64,000 bases of DNA from Nonlabens sp. MB-3u-79. GTDB taxonomy: Bacteria > Bacteroidota > Bacteroidia > Flavobacteriales > Flavobacteriaceae. This document shows positions 33,027 to 42,212 of the stretch, one piece after another. The DNA lies in NCBI RefSeq assembly GCF_002831625.1, contig NZ_CP025116.1, forward strand, positions 558,001-622,000. Reading direction: 5' to 3'. Position 1 is the first letter of the stretch; each line of letters begins with the position of its first letter. Both the position numbers and the translations under genes were made by a program. The notes below the pieces were generated by a model. It searched no databases, was not told the DNA's origin, and worked only from the letters and a program-made list of their open reading frames with translations.

Positions 33027-34103
33027 CTATCCGGTTATTTCTCCTCTTAACGAGGTCTCAAAGTAGGTTTTAAAACTTGATGGACTATCGGTGTGTTCCA
33101 ACAAGTACATCATTTTTGCCAGTGCCGCTTCGGTGGTAATGTCATTACCAGACACCAGCCCTATTTTCTGCAGCTGTATACTGGTTTCATATTTTCCCAT
33201 GGCCACGGCACCGCCTATACACTGCGTCACATTCACCATTCTGATACCGTTTTCTAAAGCCTCTTTTAAGATGTTTACAAACCATTTTTGAGTGGGTGCG
33301 TTACCACTTCCATAAGTTTCTAAAACAATACCCTTCAAAGATTTAATCTGGCATATGGCACGTACTACTTCCTCGGTAATTCCTGGGAAAAGTTTTAAAA
33401 CAACCACCTGATCCACAAGCTTAGGTCGGTACCTCATACGGTTAGCGTCTGTAACAGGACTTTTTCCTTGTTCCGCTTTCGCGAAAGCGGGATCCTCCAC
33501 TTGCCATTTCCACAACAAACTCTTATCTATATTTAAATGCACCCCACTAATAGCTAATGGAGGATAGTTAGGCGAGCTAAAGGCTTCAAAACGTTCGGCA
33601 TTCATCTTTGCCGTTCGGTTAGCCCGATACAATTGGTATTCAAAATAAATACAAACTTCCTTAATGATAGGCCCTTCCTGATCTTGCTCTACCGCAAGTT
33701 GCAGACTAGTGATCAGATTCTCCTTAGCATCAGTACGCAAATCACCTATAGGCAATTGGGAACCTGTAAGTATAATGGGCTTGGTAAGGTTCTCAAACAT
33801 AAAGCTGAGCGTGCTTCCTGTATAAGACATGGTATCACTACCGTGAAGAACCACAAAGCCGTGGTAATCATCGTAATTCTTATGGATGACATCACCTAGT
33901 TTGCGCCACTCTTCTAAATTCATGTCTGAAGAATCTATAGGATCGTCAAAGGAAAAAGTATCTATCTCACAATCCAGCTGTTTTATTTCTGGAATATGCA
34001 CCAGCAACTTTGAAAAGTCAAAAGCTCTTAAAGCTTTGGTCTCCGGATCTTTCATCATACCAATGGTTCCACCAGTATAGATCAATAGTATCTTAGGCTT
34101 CAT
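33027..34103 (-). CDS. ansA: Type I L-asparaginase
   Basis: 358 residues. Family signatures: IYTGGTIGM near the N-terminus with the nucleophilic Thr, and VVLHGSDTMSYTGS with the second Thr, Asp and the usual context; GSGNAPT near the C-terminal domain. No signal peptide, so cytoplasmic type I, which hydrolyses asparagine to aspartate. It overlaps the end of the acyltransferase gene by 11 nt. A palindrome copy inside the gene encodes AFAKA in a loop-like, charged stretch (VEDPAFAKAEQGKS). Confidence 0.95.
   Translation of the reverse strand: MKPKILLIYTGGTIGMMKDPETKALRAFDFSKLLVHIPEIKQLDCEIDTFSFDDPIDSSDMNLEEWRKLGDVIHKNYDDYHGFVVLHGSDTMSYTGSTLSFMFENLTKPIILTGSQLPIGDLRTDAKENLITSLQLAVEQDQEGPIIKEVCIYFEYQLYRANRTAKMNAERFEAFSSPNYPPLAISGVHLNIDKSLLWKWQVEDPAFAKAEQGKSPVTDANRMRYRPKLVDQVVVLKLFPGITEEVVRAICQIKSLKGIVLETYGSGNAPTQKWFVNILKEALENGIRMVNVTQCIGGAVAMGKYETSIQLQKIGLVSGNDITTEAALAKMMYLLEHTDSPSSFKTYFETSLRGEITG
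33474..33489. repeat. 16-bp palindrome, perfect copy (in ansA)
   Basis: CGCTTTCGCGAAAGCG; symmetric for 18 bp (one more C/G pair outside). Read as Ala-Phe-Ala-Lys-Ala. Confidence 0.97.
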
Positions 34104-35223
34104 TAGTGACTGCCAGTTTTTCTTTGTTCAACACGGGTCGTGCATACATGTTCAAGAAGCTTTCTACCGCTTTACGGTCTTCTACATTAACACGTAAACG
34201 CAATCTGCGTTCAAACTGCTGCATATCGTGGTCTGAATAATGTGCTTTGTATTTAGAACTGTTTGTCAGTAAATCATGAGCTACATAATTAGTAGGCCAA
34301 AGCTTATAATTGGTTTGTATTTCTCTATCCAGGTGCTGTACAATGCGTTGCAACACTTGATTGGTACTTTGTTCTTCTAGAGTTTTTATATGAAAAGGCT
34401 TTGCCGCGTGGATATGAATGTGCTTTTTCTGACCTAAGGCTCCTTTTAAAATACTATTGAAATCTTCATTTTCAGATTTGATGTATTCTTCGTCAGCTTC
34501 TTTGGCAAGTAGTTCTGGTACTTTTAAAATATCAGTAGGGTCGTACTCGTAAGAGATTGATACCGGCACAATACGCAAATTGTTCAAATAACTCTCTATA
34601 CCTTCTTTACCCGCCGCTAGAGCGATCATTTTAAGCACACCTTGCTCCGTGATATCGTTACCATCTTTAGTACGACCTTGACGTTGCGCTACCCATACAC
34701 TTCTATTGTCTTCTTGAATTAAGGACTTGATGTACTCGCTGAGCTTCTTGCTACTCATTAAAATCTCCCTAGGACTTACTCCTCTTTTGACTATAAAATT
34801 ACGAGTGAGACGACTGAGTGCGTTTACAAAAGGACGCTGTACCAAGTTATCTCCTATAGCACTTGCTGTTCTTATCAGGCCTTTATTAAAAAGGGTGAGG
34901 TTGATCAAGGAAGTGTCTAGAACAATGTCCCGATGGTTGGAAATATAGAGGTAACTCTTTTTAGGATCTAACTGATCAAAACCTGAAGTAGTAAGCCCAG
35001 CACTGGATTCTGCTAGCACGGTCTCTACCGTTCTACAAATCACATCCCGCTGAAAATCATTGATGGACTTACAAGAGAGTATAATCTTTTTTGCCTCTTC
35101 GTAGTCCATGTCTTTAAACGTGTACTGGAAAAGTGATTTTATCATGGGGTGACGCACTGCGCTCTGAAGCGCTATTTGTACTTCAGCGTCATTAAAAAAC
35201 CGTATGTCGTCGTATCTATTCAA
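34093..35223 (-). CDS. 1-acyl-sn-glycerol-3-phosphate acyltransferase-like protein
   Basis: 376 residues. PlsC-type core: SNHRDIVLD (an H-x5-D variant of the usual H-x4-D), FIVKRGVSPRE, and VWVAQRQGRTKDG where the family has its FPEG-like motif. It should transfer acyl chains to a glycerolipid; in this branch the exact acceptor is uncertain. The start is a TTG at 35223: no ATG precedes it in frame, and RYDDIRFFNDAEV matches the normal start of the family. Cotranscribed with ansA. Confidence 0.85.
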   Translation of the reverse strand: MNRYDDIRFFNDAEVQIALQSAVRHPMIKSLFQYTFKDMDYEEAKKIILSCKSINDFQRDVICRTVETVLAESSAGLTTSGFDQLDPKKSYLYISNHRDIVLDTSLINLTLFNKGLIRTASAIGDNLVQRPFVNALSRLTRNFIVKRGVSPREILMSSKKLSEYIKSLIQEDNRSVWVAQRQGRTKDGNDITEQGVLKMIALAAGKEGIESYLNNLRIVPVSISYEYDPTDILKVPELLAKEADEEYIKSENEDFNSILKGALGQKKHIHIHAAKPFHIKTLEEQSTNQVLQRIVQHLDREIQTNYKLWPTNYVAHDLLTNSSKYKAHYSDHDMQQFERRLRLRVNVEDRKAVESFLNMYARPVLNKEKLAVTNEA

Positions 35224-35262
35224 ATCTTTTTGGGTATAAAAACAAATGTAATGATCTCCTTT

Positions 35263-36030
35263 TTATATTCCGAAGACTTGGCGCGAATTTAAAGTTGTGA
35301 TTTCGGCAATTTCTTTTAAGTCTTTGTTATAAATGCTGGCTAATTTCTCGGCTACCTGAATCAAATAGGCGCTTTCATTGCGCTTACCTCGGTAAGGGAC
35401 TGGCGCAAGATAAGGAGCATCTGTTTCTAATACAATTTCAGAAAGCGAGATTTGATCTAGAAACTGATCTATTTTACCGTTCTTAAAAGTAACCACACCA
35501 CCTATTCCTAATTTCATTTTTAAGTCTATCGCGCGTTGTGCTTGTTCTAAGTTGCCAGTAAAACAATGAAATATGCCATGAAGTGCGGTCCCTTGATAAT
35601 CGTCTAGTACCTCAAACACTTCGTCAAATGCTTCCCTACAGTGAATCGCGATAGGCAACTTCTTATCTATAGACCACTGTATTTGAGTGTGAAAAGCCTC
35701 TTGTTGTTGCGATTTAAAACTCTTGTCCCAATACAGATCCATCCCTATTTCGCCTACTGCTACATAAGGCTCCTTTTGTAGCATTTCTGCCGCGTGAGCG
35801 AGCTCTTCTTTGTAATTTTCCTTTACATGTGTAGGGTGTAAACCACACATTAAATGAACTTGCGCAGGATATTTCTTTTTAAGACTCAGCATCGCATCAG
35901 TATAGCTCGCGTCTATGGCTGGTACAAAAAAACGTTCTACTCCAGCGTCAAGAGCTCGTTGTATCATCGCCTCTTGGTCCTCATCAAAAGCCTCGCTGTA
36001 TAAATGCGTGTGTGTATCTGTCAAAATCAT
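35263..36030 (-). CDS. tatD: TatD family metal-dependent hydrolase
   Basis: 255 residues from the ATG at 36030; 21 further in-frame codons have no match. Metal-site motifs in order: DTHTHLY, GEIGMDLYW, AIHCREAF, FHCFTG and VLETDAPYLAP. TatD enzymes are 3'-5' DNases/RNases with a TIM-barrel fold. 39 nt upstream of the acyltransferase start, same strand. Confidence 0.95.
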   Translation of the reverse strand: MILTDTHTHLYSEAFDEDQEAMIQRALDAGVERFFVPAIDASYTDAMLSLKKKYPAQVHLMCGLHPTHVKENYKEELAHAAEMLQKEPYVAVGEIGMDLYWDKSFKSQQQEAFHTQIQWSIDKKLPIAIHCREAFDEVFEVLDDYQGTALHGIFHCFTGNLEQAQRAIDLKMKLGIGGVVTFKNGKIDQFLDQISLSEIVLETDAPYLAPVPYRGKRNESAYLIQVAEKLASIYNKDLKEIAEITTLNSRQVFGI

Positions 36031-36180
36031 AAGGCAAAAATAAGGATTGAAACAGGCATGCTTTCCCTTTTTTAAAAGAAGTTTGTGATGCACTTGTTAT
36101 GCTTTCTTTTTTAAAAGAAGTTCATGCCGCACTTGTTGAGCTACAAAAGCAGAATTATATTTACCTCTTAAAACTATTTC

Positions 36181-36621
36181 ATGGCATCGCTTAAAAAATT
36201 ACTTCTCTCCCAGGGCTATATAGCGCACCATATCAGAGTGGCTTCAAAAAGCGGTCATATAGTTGCCAAAGCATCCATAAACGGTCATCCGGGAAGGTTT
36301 ATTATAGATACAGGTGCCAGTGCCACTTGCGTGAACCAAGCCATGTATAAAGAATTCCAACTAGAAACAGAATTTATGGACCGACAAATAGGTACGGCTA
36401 GTGGTTCTCTACGACCACGTATTTCTCATCACAATACCTTAGAATTGAGCGATTGGTCAGATGAAGATGTAACCTTGTTAAGTATGGATATGAGCTTTAT
36501 CAATACAGCACTCAAAACAGAAGGAATGCGTTCTATCCAAGGATTATTAGGGGCCGACTTCTTGATCGCTGCAAAAGCAATTATAGATTATAAAGGCAAA
36601 AAGATGTATTTAAAGCCGTAA
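36181..36621 (+). CDS. Retropepsin-like aspartic protease
   Basis: 146 residues. Single catalytic motif FIIDTGASATCVN near residue 40 (DTGA) and the later hydrophobic glycine motif IQGLLGADFL, as in clan AA single-domain aspartic proteases, which act as dimers. No signal peptide or transmembrane helix. Followed by a strong terminator. Confidence 0.87.
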   Translation: MASLKKLLLSQGYIAHHIRVASKSGHIVAKASINGHPGRFIIDTGASATCVNQAMYKEFQLETEFMDRQIGTASGSLRPRISHHNTLELSDWSDEDVTLLSMDMSFINTALKTEGMRSIQGLLGADFLIAAKAIIDYKGKKMYLKP

Positions 36622-36623
36622 AA

Positions 36624-36657
36624 AAAAGCCTTGATAGTGACATCAAGGCTTTTTTTT
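36624..36657. terminator. Bidirectional terminator between convergent genes
   Basis: AAGCCTTGAT and ATCAAGGCTT arms with A-run before and T-run after; serves the retropepsin gene (+) and the DUF6252-type gene (-). Confidence 0.9.
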
Positions 36658-36675
36658 AAAAAATAGAGGTTATCA

Positions 36676-37509
36676 TCAATAGGAAACACTAAATGTTCCA
36701 TTGGTGATATCAAAATTATTTGGAGGGCCGGTCACAAAATCAAATGTTCCGGAAACCGTATTTGCAGCAGTATCTGCTGTTAAAATTTCTAAAGTACCCG
36801 TTACAGAAATGGCACTAGCACCACCGCTAGTCGTATAAGTAGCAGTGTAATCACCACTAGAAGCAAACGCATAGGAACCAGGGGTTATGGTGCCTGGGAA
36901 ACTTAATGTTATCGCCGCTGAGCTGTTGGCACCATTTACTAAGATGGTTCCAGAAGAATCCACACCCGCTACTGTTTGAGGATTAAGGGCAACACCGTCT
37001 ACATTAGCATTAAAGCTGTCCGTAGAAGATCCACCTCCACCTGTTCCTAATGCTCCACCAAAGGGCACTTGAAAAATAACACCTTTTCTCATATAAAGAG
37101 AGTCGGCATTATTTGCTAAGTAACTCACAAAACTAAAAGTTCCAGTAACACCACTTTGAGTGTTTACTGAGGTAAGTCGTAATTCTCCATTTCCATTTCC
37201 TAAATTAGAAGAAAAAGGAGCTGAACCATTAAAGGTATAAATAGCCTCACTTTGGGAACCTGCGCCAAACCTATATAAGCCTACGCCATCACCATCCAAG
37301 TTAAACTCTAGTGTTTCTAGTGGGTTTTGTCCTACTACAGAAAGTGTTCCATCTGCATTTACAGTAGCGCTCATTTGCTCAGACTTAAAAAACTCTCCAT
37401 TACGTACCGCTTGAATCGCAGGTGTGTTATCATCTTCTAAATTTTCAGAACAAGATCCAAAAGAGATGACAGCAAGGGCAATCAACAAGTATTTACTAAT
37501 CAGTTTCAT
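36676..37509 (-). CDS. DUF6252-type lipoprotein with two repeated domains
   Basis: 277 residues from the ATG at 37509; the longer frame adds 29 residues without sense. Lipoprotein signal MKLISKYLLIALAVISFGSC with the lipid Cys at 20. Two beta-rich modules of similar layout follow: GELRLTSVNTQSGVTGTFSF and GTLEILTADTAANTVSGTFDF are equivalent segments. A glycine-rich linker (GTGGGGSSTDS) joins them. Surface or outer-membrane lipoprotein of unknown role. Confidence 0.8.
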   Translation of the reverse strand: MKLISKYLLIALAVISFGSCSENLEDDNTPAIQAVRNGEFFKSEQMSATVNADGTLSVVGQNPLETLEFNLDGDGVGLYRFGAGSQSEAIYTFNGSAPFSSNLGNGNGELRLTSVNTQSGVTGTFSFVSYLANNADSLYMRKGVIFQVPFGGALGTGGGGSSTDSFNANVDGVALNPQTVAGVDSSGTILVNGANSSAAITLSFPGTITPGSYAFASSGDYTATYTTSGGASAISVTGTLEILTADTAANTVSGTFDFVTGPPNNFDITNGTFSVSY

Positions 37510-37530
37510 AGAATAAATTATGTGTTGCAA

Positions 37531-37538
37531 CAAATGTA
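37531..37538 (-). promoter_or_regulatory. -7 box of the DUF6252-type gene
   Basis: Minus strand TACATTTG fits TAnnTTTG, 21 nt before the ATG. Confidence 0.5.
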
Positions 37539-37579
37539 AATAAAATATAAACATATGCTGTATATTATTAAATAAATGA

Positions 37580-37587
37580 TATTTTTG
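37580..37587 (+). promoter_or_regulatory. -7 box of the rpsP operon
   Basis: TATTTTTG fits the consensus; a small GGGT/ACCC hairpin at 37608-37620 lies in the ~45-nt leader before rpsP. Confidence 0.55.
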
Positions 37588-37636
37588 CAATCTCAAATTA
37601 ATAATCAGGGTCGGGCACCCATAAACTTTAATAGTT

Positions 37637-38140
37637 ATGCCAGTAAAAATTAGATTACAAAGACACGGTAAAAAAGGAAAACCATTTTATTGGATCGTTG
37701 CAGCAGATGCGCGTTCAAAAAGAGATGGTAAATATCTTGAAAAATTAGGTACTTATAACCCTAACACTAACCCAGCAACAGTGAATCTCGATGTAGATGG
37801 AACTGTAACTTGGTTAGAAAATGGTGCACAACCTACAGACACAGCGCGTAACTTATTAAGTTACAAAGGTGTGATGATGAAGAAACACCTTAAAGGTGGT
37901 GTGCTTAAAGGCGCATTTACTGAAGAACAAGCTGAAGAGAAATTCAATGCATGGTTATCTGAAAAAGAAGGTAAGATCTCCGGTAAGGCATCAGGTCTTC
38001 AAGCAGATGCTGACGCAATGGCTGCAAAAGCTCTAGAAGCTGAAAAAGCAGTAAATGAAGCTCGTATCGCAGCAAATACTCCAGAAGTAGTTGAAGAACC
38101 AGCTGCTGAGAGTGCTGATGCAACAGAAGAAGAAGAGTAA
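37637..38140 (+). CDS. rpsP: 30S ribosomal protein S16, long C-terminal form
   Basis: 167 residues. The first ~80 are the normal S16 domain ([29 protein letters not shown]). The remaining ~85 residues are an Ala/Glu-rich helical and acidic extension ending in ATEEEE, seen in Bacteroidota S16 proteins and of unknown purpose. First gene of rpsP-rimM-trmN6. Confidence 0.97.
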   Translation: MPVKIRLQRHGKKGKPFYWIVAADARSKRDGKYLEKLGTYNPNTNPATVNLDVDGTVTWLENGAQPTDTARNLLSYKGVMMKKHLKGGVLKGAFTEEQAEEKFNAWLSEKEGKISGKASGLQADADAMAAKALEAEKAVNEARIAANTPEVVEEPAAESADATEEEE

Positions 38141-38151
38141 AAAACAAAGTC

Positions 38152-38679
38152 ATGCGTAAAGAAAAATGTTTTTACGTAGGTACTGTTGTTAATAAATTTA
38201 GCTTTAAAGGGGAGTTACTAGTTAAACTAGACACAGACGAACCAGAGCTTTTTACAGAAATGGAATCAGTTTTTATCGAGATCGGTAAAAATTTGGTTCC
38301 ATTTTTTATTGAATCTAGTCAGTTGCACAAATCACTTCTTCTTAGAATAAAAATAGAAGATATAGATGATGAAGCTGCAGCAGACGCAATGATGAAAAGA
38401 GACCTTTATCTACCTCTTTCCTTTCTTCCTAAACTAGAAGGGAATAAATTTTACTTCCATGAAGTCATCAATTATAAGATCATAGATACCAATCATGGCG
38501 AGATAGGTACCATTACAGGTATCAACGACATGACGACTCAAGCCCTTTTTATAGTAGATCATAACGGAGATGAAATGCTGATTCCGATCAATGATCATTT
38601 TATTAATCAAGTAGACCGGGAACAGAAGACCGTTACAGTTACCACACCAGACGGATTGATAGACCTATATCTTTCTTAA
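38152..38679 (+). CDS. rimM: Ribosome maturation factor RimM
   Basis: 175 residues. N-terminal RimM barrel (FYVGTVVNKFSFKGELLV) and C-terminal PRC barrel (EVINYKIIDTNHGEIGTI, EMLIPINDHFI). Helps 30S maturation near S19. 11 nt after rpsP, so one transcript. Confidence 0.95.
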   Translation: MRKEKCFYVGTVVNKFSFKGELLVKLDTDEPELFTEMESVFIEIGKNLVPFFIESSQLHKSLLLRIKIEDIDDEAAADAMMKRDLYLPLSFLPKLEGNKFYFHEVINYKIIDTNHGEIGTITGINDMTTQALFIVDHNGDEMLIPINDHFINQVDREQKTVTVTTPDGLIDLYLS

Positions 38680-38701
38680 ACTTTATGAATTACTTTTTAT
38701 C

Positions 38702-39442
38702 ATGAGCCTATTCAAATTCAAAGAATTTACCGTAGCTCAAGATCGATGTGCTCAAAAAATAGGTACTGACGGTGTTTTATTAGGCGCCTGGGCAACCACT
38801 CATCAAGAACCTAGAACCATCCTTGATATAGGAAGTGGCACCGGAGTTATTTCTTTAATGCTCGCACAAAGATTTGCCAACTCCAATATAGAAGCACTAG
38901 AAATAGATGTAGATGCCTACGAGCAAGCAACAGAGAACTTTGAAAACAGTCCGTGGGGTGATCGCTTATTTTGTTTTCATGCGACATTCCAAGAGTTTTA
39001 TGAAGAAGTAGAAGAACGTTACGATCTCATTGTGAGCAACCCACCCTTTTATGATGCCGTCAGTGTCAAGAATACTGGACAGATAGAGGACAAACGCCAG
39101 CAGGCAAGATTTGATGACGCCTTACCTTTTGAAGAACTGGTATATGGGGTTTATCAATTACTGGAAAAGGATGGAACTTTTGCCTGCATTATTCCTAAAG
39201 ATCGAGAAAAACATTTTTTAGAAATAACTTCTCATTTTCAGTTAGAACCAGTGCACACGACATATGTTAAAGGCACTGAAGACAGTAAAGTAAAAAGATG
39301 TTTGATGGAATTTCGCTTTCGCGAAAGCGTGCAAAACAAGCCTGCCATTGCTACAATAGAAACTCTGGTCATTGAAAAATCAAGACACGATTATACTGAA
39401 GATTACATAGGTCTTACAAAAGACTTTTACTTAAAAATGTAA
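38702..39442 (+). CDS. trmN6: tRNA1(Val) (adenine(37)-N6)-methyltransferase type protein
   Basis: 246 residues. Class I SAM methyltransferase: DIGSGTGVISLMLA (motif I), and VSNPPFYDA (the NPPF/Y motif of N6-adenine enzymes). QDRCAQKIGTDGVLLGAW at the N-terminus is typical of the YfiC/TrmN6 group. A palindrome copy in the last beta-strand region encodes RFRES. 22 nt after rimM. Confidence 0.9.
   Translation: MSLFKFKEFTVAQDRCAQKIGTDGVLLGAWATTHQEPRTILDIGSGTGVISLMLAQRFANSNIEALEIDVDAYEQATENFENSPWGDRLFCFHATFQEFYEEVEERYDLIVSNPPFYDAVSVKNTGQIEDKRQQARFDDALPFEELVYGVYQLLEKDGTFACIIPKDREKHFLEITSHFQLEPVHTTYVKGTEDSKVKRCLMEFRFRESVQNKPAIATIETLVIEKSRHDYTEDYIGLTKDFYLKM
39314..39329. repeat. 16-bp palindrome, perfect copy (in trmN6)
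   Basis: CGCTTTCGCGAAAGCG, read as Arg-Phe-Arg-Glu-Ser. Confidence 0.97.
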
Positions 39443-39609
39443 CTTTTACGCAATCAAATAAAGCTTTGTAGATCGACTTTATTGAGGCACCTACAAAAAC
39501 GACTCGCAATCGATTGAAAGATTAAAAATAATTAGGCCTGATTCCTTAAGAATCAATTATTTTTACGACCAAATTACTCTAATAACAAAACCTTTAAATT
39601 TTATATTTA

Positions 39610-39617
39610 TAGTTTTG
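39610..39617 (+). promoter_or_regulatory. -7 box of the acyl-CoA dehydrogenase gene
   Basis: TAGTTTTG fits TAnnTTTG, 17 nt before the ATG, implying a leader of only about ten bases. Confidence 0.55.
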
Positions 39618-39634
39618 TATTTAACATTTAAAGA

Positions 39635-40819
39635 ATGAAACCAGATTTATTTGAAGCACCAGATTATTATAACCTGGACGACCTTTTAACCGAAGAACAT
39701 AAAATGATACGCGATGCTGCCCGTGCATGGGTAAAGCGTGACGTATCCCCTATTATAGAGCAGGCAGCGCAAGACGCAAAATTCCCTAAGAGCATTATTC
39801 CAGGCTTGGCTTCTATCGGAGCTTTTGGACCGTATATTCCTGAGGAATACGGCGGTGCTGGACTGGATCAAATTTCTTACGGATTGATCATGCAAGAGAT
39901 CGAGCGCGGTGATAGTGGTGTAAGATCCACAGCTTCTGTGCAATCTTCTCTAGTGATGTATCCTATTTGGAAATACGGTAGTGAAGAACAACGTCAAAAA
40001 TTTCTTCCTAAACTTGCTAGCGGTGAGTTCATGGGATCTTTTGGCCTTACAGAGCCCGATCACGGTTCTAACCCTAGCGGGATGACCACTAATTATAAAG
40101 ATGCTGGTGACGGAGAGCATGTCATTCTTAATGGCGCAAAACTTTGGATTTCTAACAGCCCTTTTTGTGATGTTGCTGTCGTATGGGCAAAAAATGAAGA
40201 GGGACGCATACATGGAATTATTGTTGAACGTGGTATGGAAGGGTTTACAACTCCAGAAACACACAACAAATGGTCTTTAAGAGCTAGTGCAACTGGGGAG
40301 TTGATCTTTCAAGATGTCAAAGTACCTAAAAGCAATATTTTACCTAACAAATCTGGATTAGGAGCACCATTAGGATGTTTGGATTCGGCTCGTTTTGGAA
40401 TAGCTTGGGGAGCCATAGGAGCCGCAATGGATTGTTATGATACGGCCTTGAGATATGCTAAGCAACGCATACAGTTTGGTAAGCCTATTGCTGCTTTCCA
40501 ATTGCAACAAAAGAAACTTGCCGAAATGATTACCGAAATCACCAAAGCACAATTACTCGCTTTGCGTTTAGGACAGCTTAAAAATGAAGATCGTGCCACC
40601 TCAGCTCAGATCTCTATGGCAAAACGTAACAATGTAGATATGGCCATTAAAATTGCTCGTGAAGCGCGACAAATTTTAGGTGGTATGGGAATTACTGGAG
40701 AATACAGCATCATGCGTCACATGATGAACTTAGAAAGTGTCATCACTTATGAAGGTACTCATGACATACACCTGCTCATCACTGGACTAGACATTACTGG
40801 TGAGAATGCCTTTAAGTAG
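39635..40819 (+). CDS. Acyl-CoA dehydrogenase, glutaryl-CoA dehydrogenase-like
   Basis: 394 residues. FAD acyl-CoA dehydrogenase: ERGDSGVRSTASVQSSLVMYPI, FGLTEPDHGSNP, LWISNSP, ARFGIAWGAIGAA, QRIQFGKPIAAFQ and TYEGTHDIH with the catalytic Glu. The motifs match the GcdH subgroup, which oxidatively decarboxylates glutaryl-CoA to crotonyl-CoA in lysine/tryptophan breakdown. Single-gene transcript with its own promoter box and terminator. Confidence 0.92.
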   Translation: MKPDLFEAPDYYNLDDLLTEEHKMIRDAARAWVKRDVSPIIEQAAQDAKFPKSIIPGLASIGAFGPYIPEEYGGAGLDQISYGLIMQEIERGDSGVRSTASVQSSLVMYPIWKYGSEEQRQKFLPKLASGEFMGSFGLTEPDHGSNPSGMTTNYKDAGDGEHVILNGAKLWISNSPFCDVAVVWAKNEEGRIHGIIVERGMEGFTTPETHNKWSLRASATGELIFQDVKVPKSNILPNKSGLGAPLGCLDSARFGIAWGAIGAAMDCYDTALRYAKQRIQFGKPIAAFQLQQKKLAEMITEITKAQLLALRLGQLKNEDRATSAQISMAKRNNVDMAIKIAREARQILGGMGITGEYSIMRHMMNLESVITYEGTHDIHLLITGLDITGENAFK

Positions 40820-40845
40820 ACCTTAACTTATACATATCCCTATCA

Positions 40846-40878
40846 AATCCTTTTAAGCAATTAAAAGGATTTTTTTTT
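40846..40878 (+). terminator. Acyl-CoA dehydrogenase terminator
   Basis: AATCCTTTTAA and TTAAAAGGATT arms with a T-run. Confidence 0.88.
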
Positions 40879-41065
40879 AGAGCTCAACTCTTAGGGAAAT
40901 AGCTAGTACCTTCTGTTTTATTTTATTCTATTACTGCTACAAATAGCCAGTCGATAAAGTATTTAAATTTTCACCCTTTTTAACTCTAAATTGATAAAAA
41001 TCACTAATGAAGTTAATCCTTTATTAATTCTATCTTTTTAAAATGAAAGGTACTGCTCCTGTGTT

Positions 41066-41073
41066 TATTTTTG
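41066..41073 (+). promoter_or_regulatory. -7 box of the DUF3050 gene
   Basis: TATTTTTG fits TAnnTTTG, 17 nt before the ATG. Confidence 0.55.
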
Positions 41074-41090
41074 TAACCTAACAAGCAGTT

Positions 41091-41876
41091 ATGAAAGAGA
41101 ATACCATATCCAGTCAAATCAGTGAGGTGCGTAAACGATTATTGCATCATGAACTCTACTCTCAAATAAAAACTGATGAAGATCTAAGAATATTTATGTC
41201 TTCTCATGTCTATGCAGTATGGGACTTTATGTCCCTATTAAAAGCCTTACAGAATTCACTAACCTGCACTTCTACTCCGTGGGTCCCTAAAGGAAATCCT
41301 GATCTGAGATACCTCATTAACGAGATAGTCCTCGCTGAAGAAACAGATAGAGATCAACATGGCAACAGAATGAGCCATTATGAAATGTACCTTAATGCGA
41401 TGAATGCTGCAGGAGTTGCTACAGACAAGGCTCAAAGTGATATTACAAAATTATCTCAGTCCGATCAAATCCTTGAAAAGATTGAGAGCTCAACATTAGC
41501 TTCACATATCAAACAGTTCCTGACATCCACCTTTAGCATCATCAACAGAGGAAAAGATCACGAGATTGCAGCCGCTTTTACTTACGGTAGAGAAGACTTG
41601 ATTCCTGAAATGTTTACAGAGATCCTTAGCGGGTTAGCAACAACACAAATAGCAACTGATCTGGAACCGATCACCTATTATTTTGACAGACATATTGAAT
41701 TAGATGGCGATGAGCACGGACCTATGGCACATAAAATGGTGGCCATGCTCTGCGGAGACGACCCTATAAAATGGCAAGAAGCAGCTGAAGTTTCTAAAGA
41801 AGCCCTAGAATCTAGAATTACATTATTTGACGGCATATTAGAACAGATCCATTCGTCAACATTAGAATTGGTTTAA
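41091..41876 (+). CDS. DUF3050 protein, candidate haem-oxygenase-like metal oxidase
   Basis: 261 residues, all-helical. Conserved-looking acidic and histidine positions are grouped as in haem-oxygenase-fold oxidases: SSHVYAVWDFM (His39), NEIVLAEETD, MSHYEMY, KDHEIAAAF, and YYFDRHIELDGDEHG, where His201-x3-Asp205-x3-His209 gives the D-x3-H ligand motif of di-iron members. Cytoplasmic, monocistronic with its own promoter box and terminator. The family name is firm; the metal-oxidase idea is inference. Confidence 0.82.
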   Translation: MKENTISSQISEVRKRLLHHELYSQIKTDEDLRIFMSSHVYAVWDFMSLLKALQNSLTCTSTPWVPKGNPDLRYLINEIVLAEETDRDQHGNRMSHYEMYLNAMNAAGVATDKAQSDITKLSQSDQILEKIESSTLASHIKQFLTSTFSIINRGKDHEIAAAFTYGREDLIPEMFTEILSGLATTQIATDLEPITYYFDRHIELDGDEHGPMAHKMVAMLCGDDPIKWQEAAEVSKEALESRITLFDGILEQIHSSTLELV

Positions 41877-41884
41877 ACCCAAAC

Positions 41885-41917
41885 AAAAAAGCCGATTCTT
41901 AAGAATCGGCTTTTTTT
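41885..41917. terminator. Bidirectional terminator between convergent genes
   Basis: A 32-bp perfect palindrome, AAAAAAGCCGATTCTT and its complement, between DUF3050 (+) and the NifU-type gene (-). Confidence 0.92.
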
Positions 41918-41942
41918 ATGTGCATCAATAAAACTATTACAG

Positions 41943-42212
41943 CTATATATTATCTTCTTCTAAGGTTTTCCCAGAAATATCTGTCACAGTTTCTATTTGT
42001 GGAGCGTATTTTTTGATCGTGAGTTCCACACCAGATTTAAGAGTCATTTGATTGACATGACACCCCACACAGCTGCCTAGCAAACGGACTTCTACAAACT
42101 TATCTTGATCTATAGAAACCAATTCTATATCTCCTTTATCTCTTTGTAAAAAAGGTCTGATCTCCTGTAATCCAGCTTCTACTGCGGCTGCCAACTCTTC
42201 TCCTGTCATCAT
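41943..42212 (-). CDS. NifU C-terminal domain protein (Fe-S scaffold)
   Basis: 89 residues. The CVGCHVNQMTL motif has the two Cys that bind a transferable Fe-S cluster. The start ATG (two in tandem, 42212 or 42209) overlaps the mrp stop by one base. Works with the upstream Mrp ATPase in cluster assembly or transfer. Confidence 0.92.
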   Translation of the reverse strand: MMTGEELAAAVEAGLQEIRPFLQRDKGDIELVSIDQDKFVEVRLLGSCVGCHVNQMTLKSGVELTIKKYAPQIETVTDISGKTLEEDNI

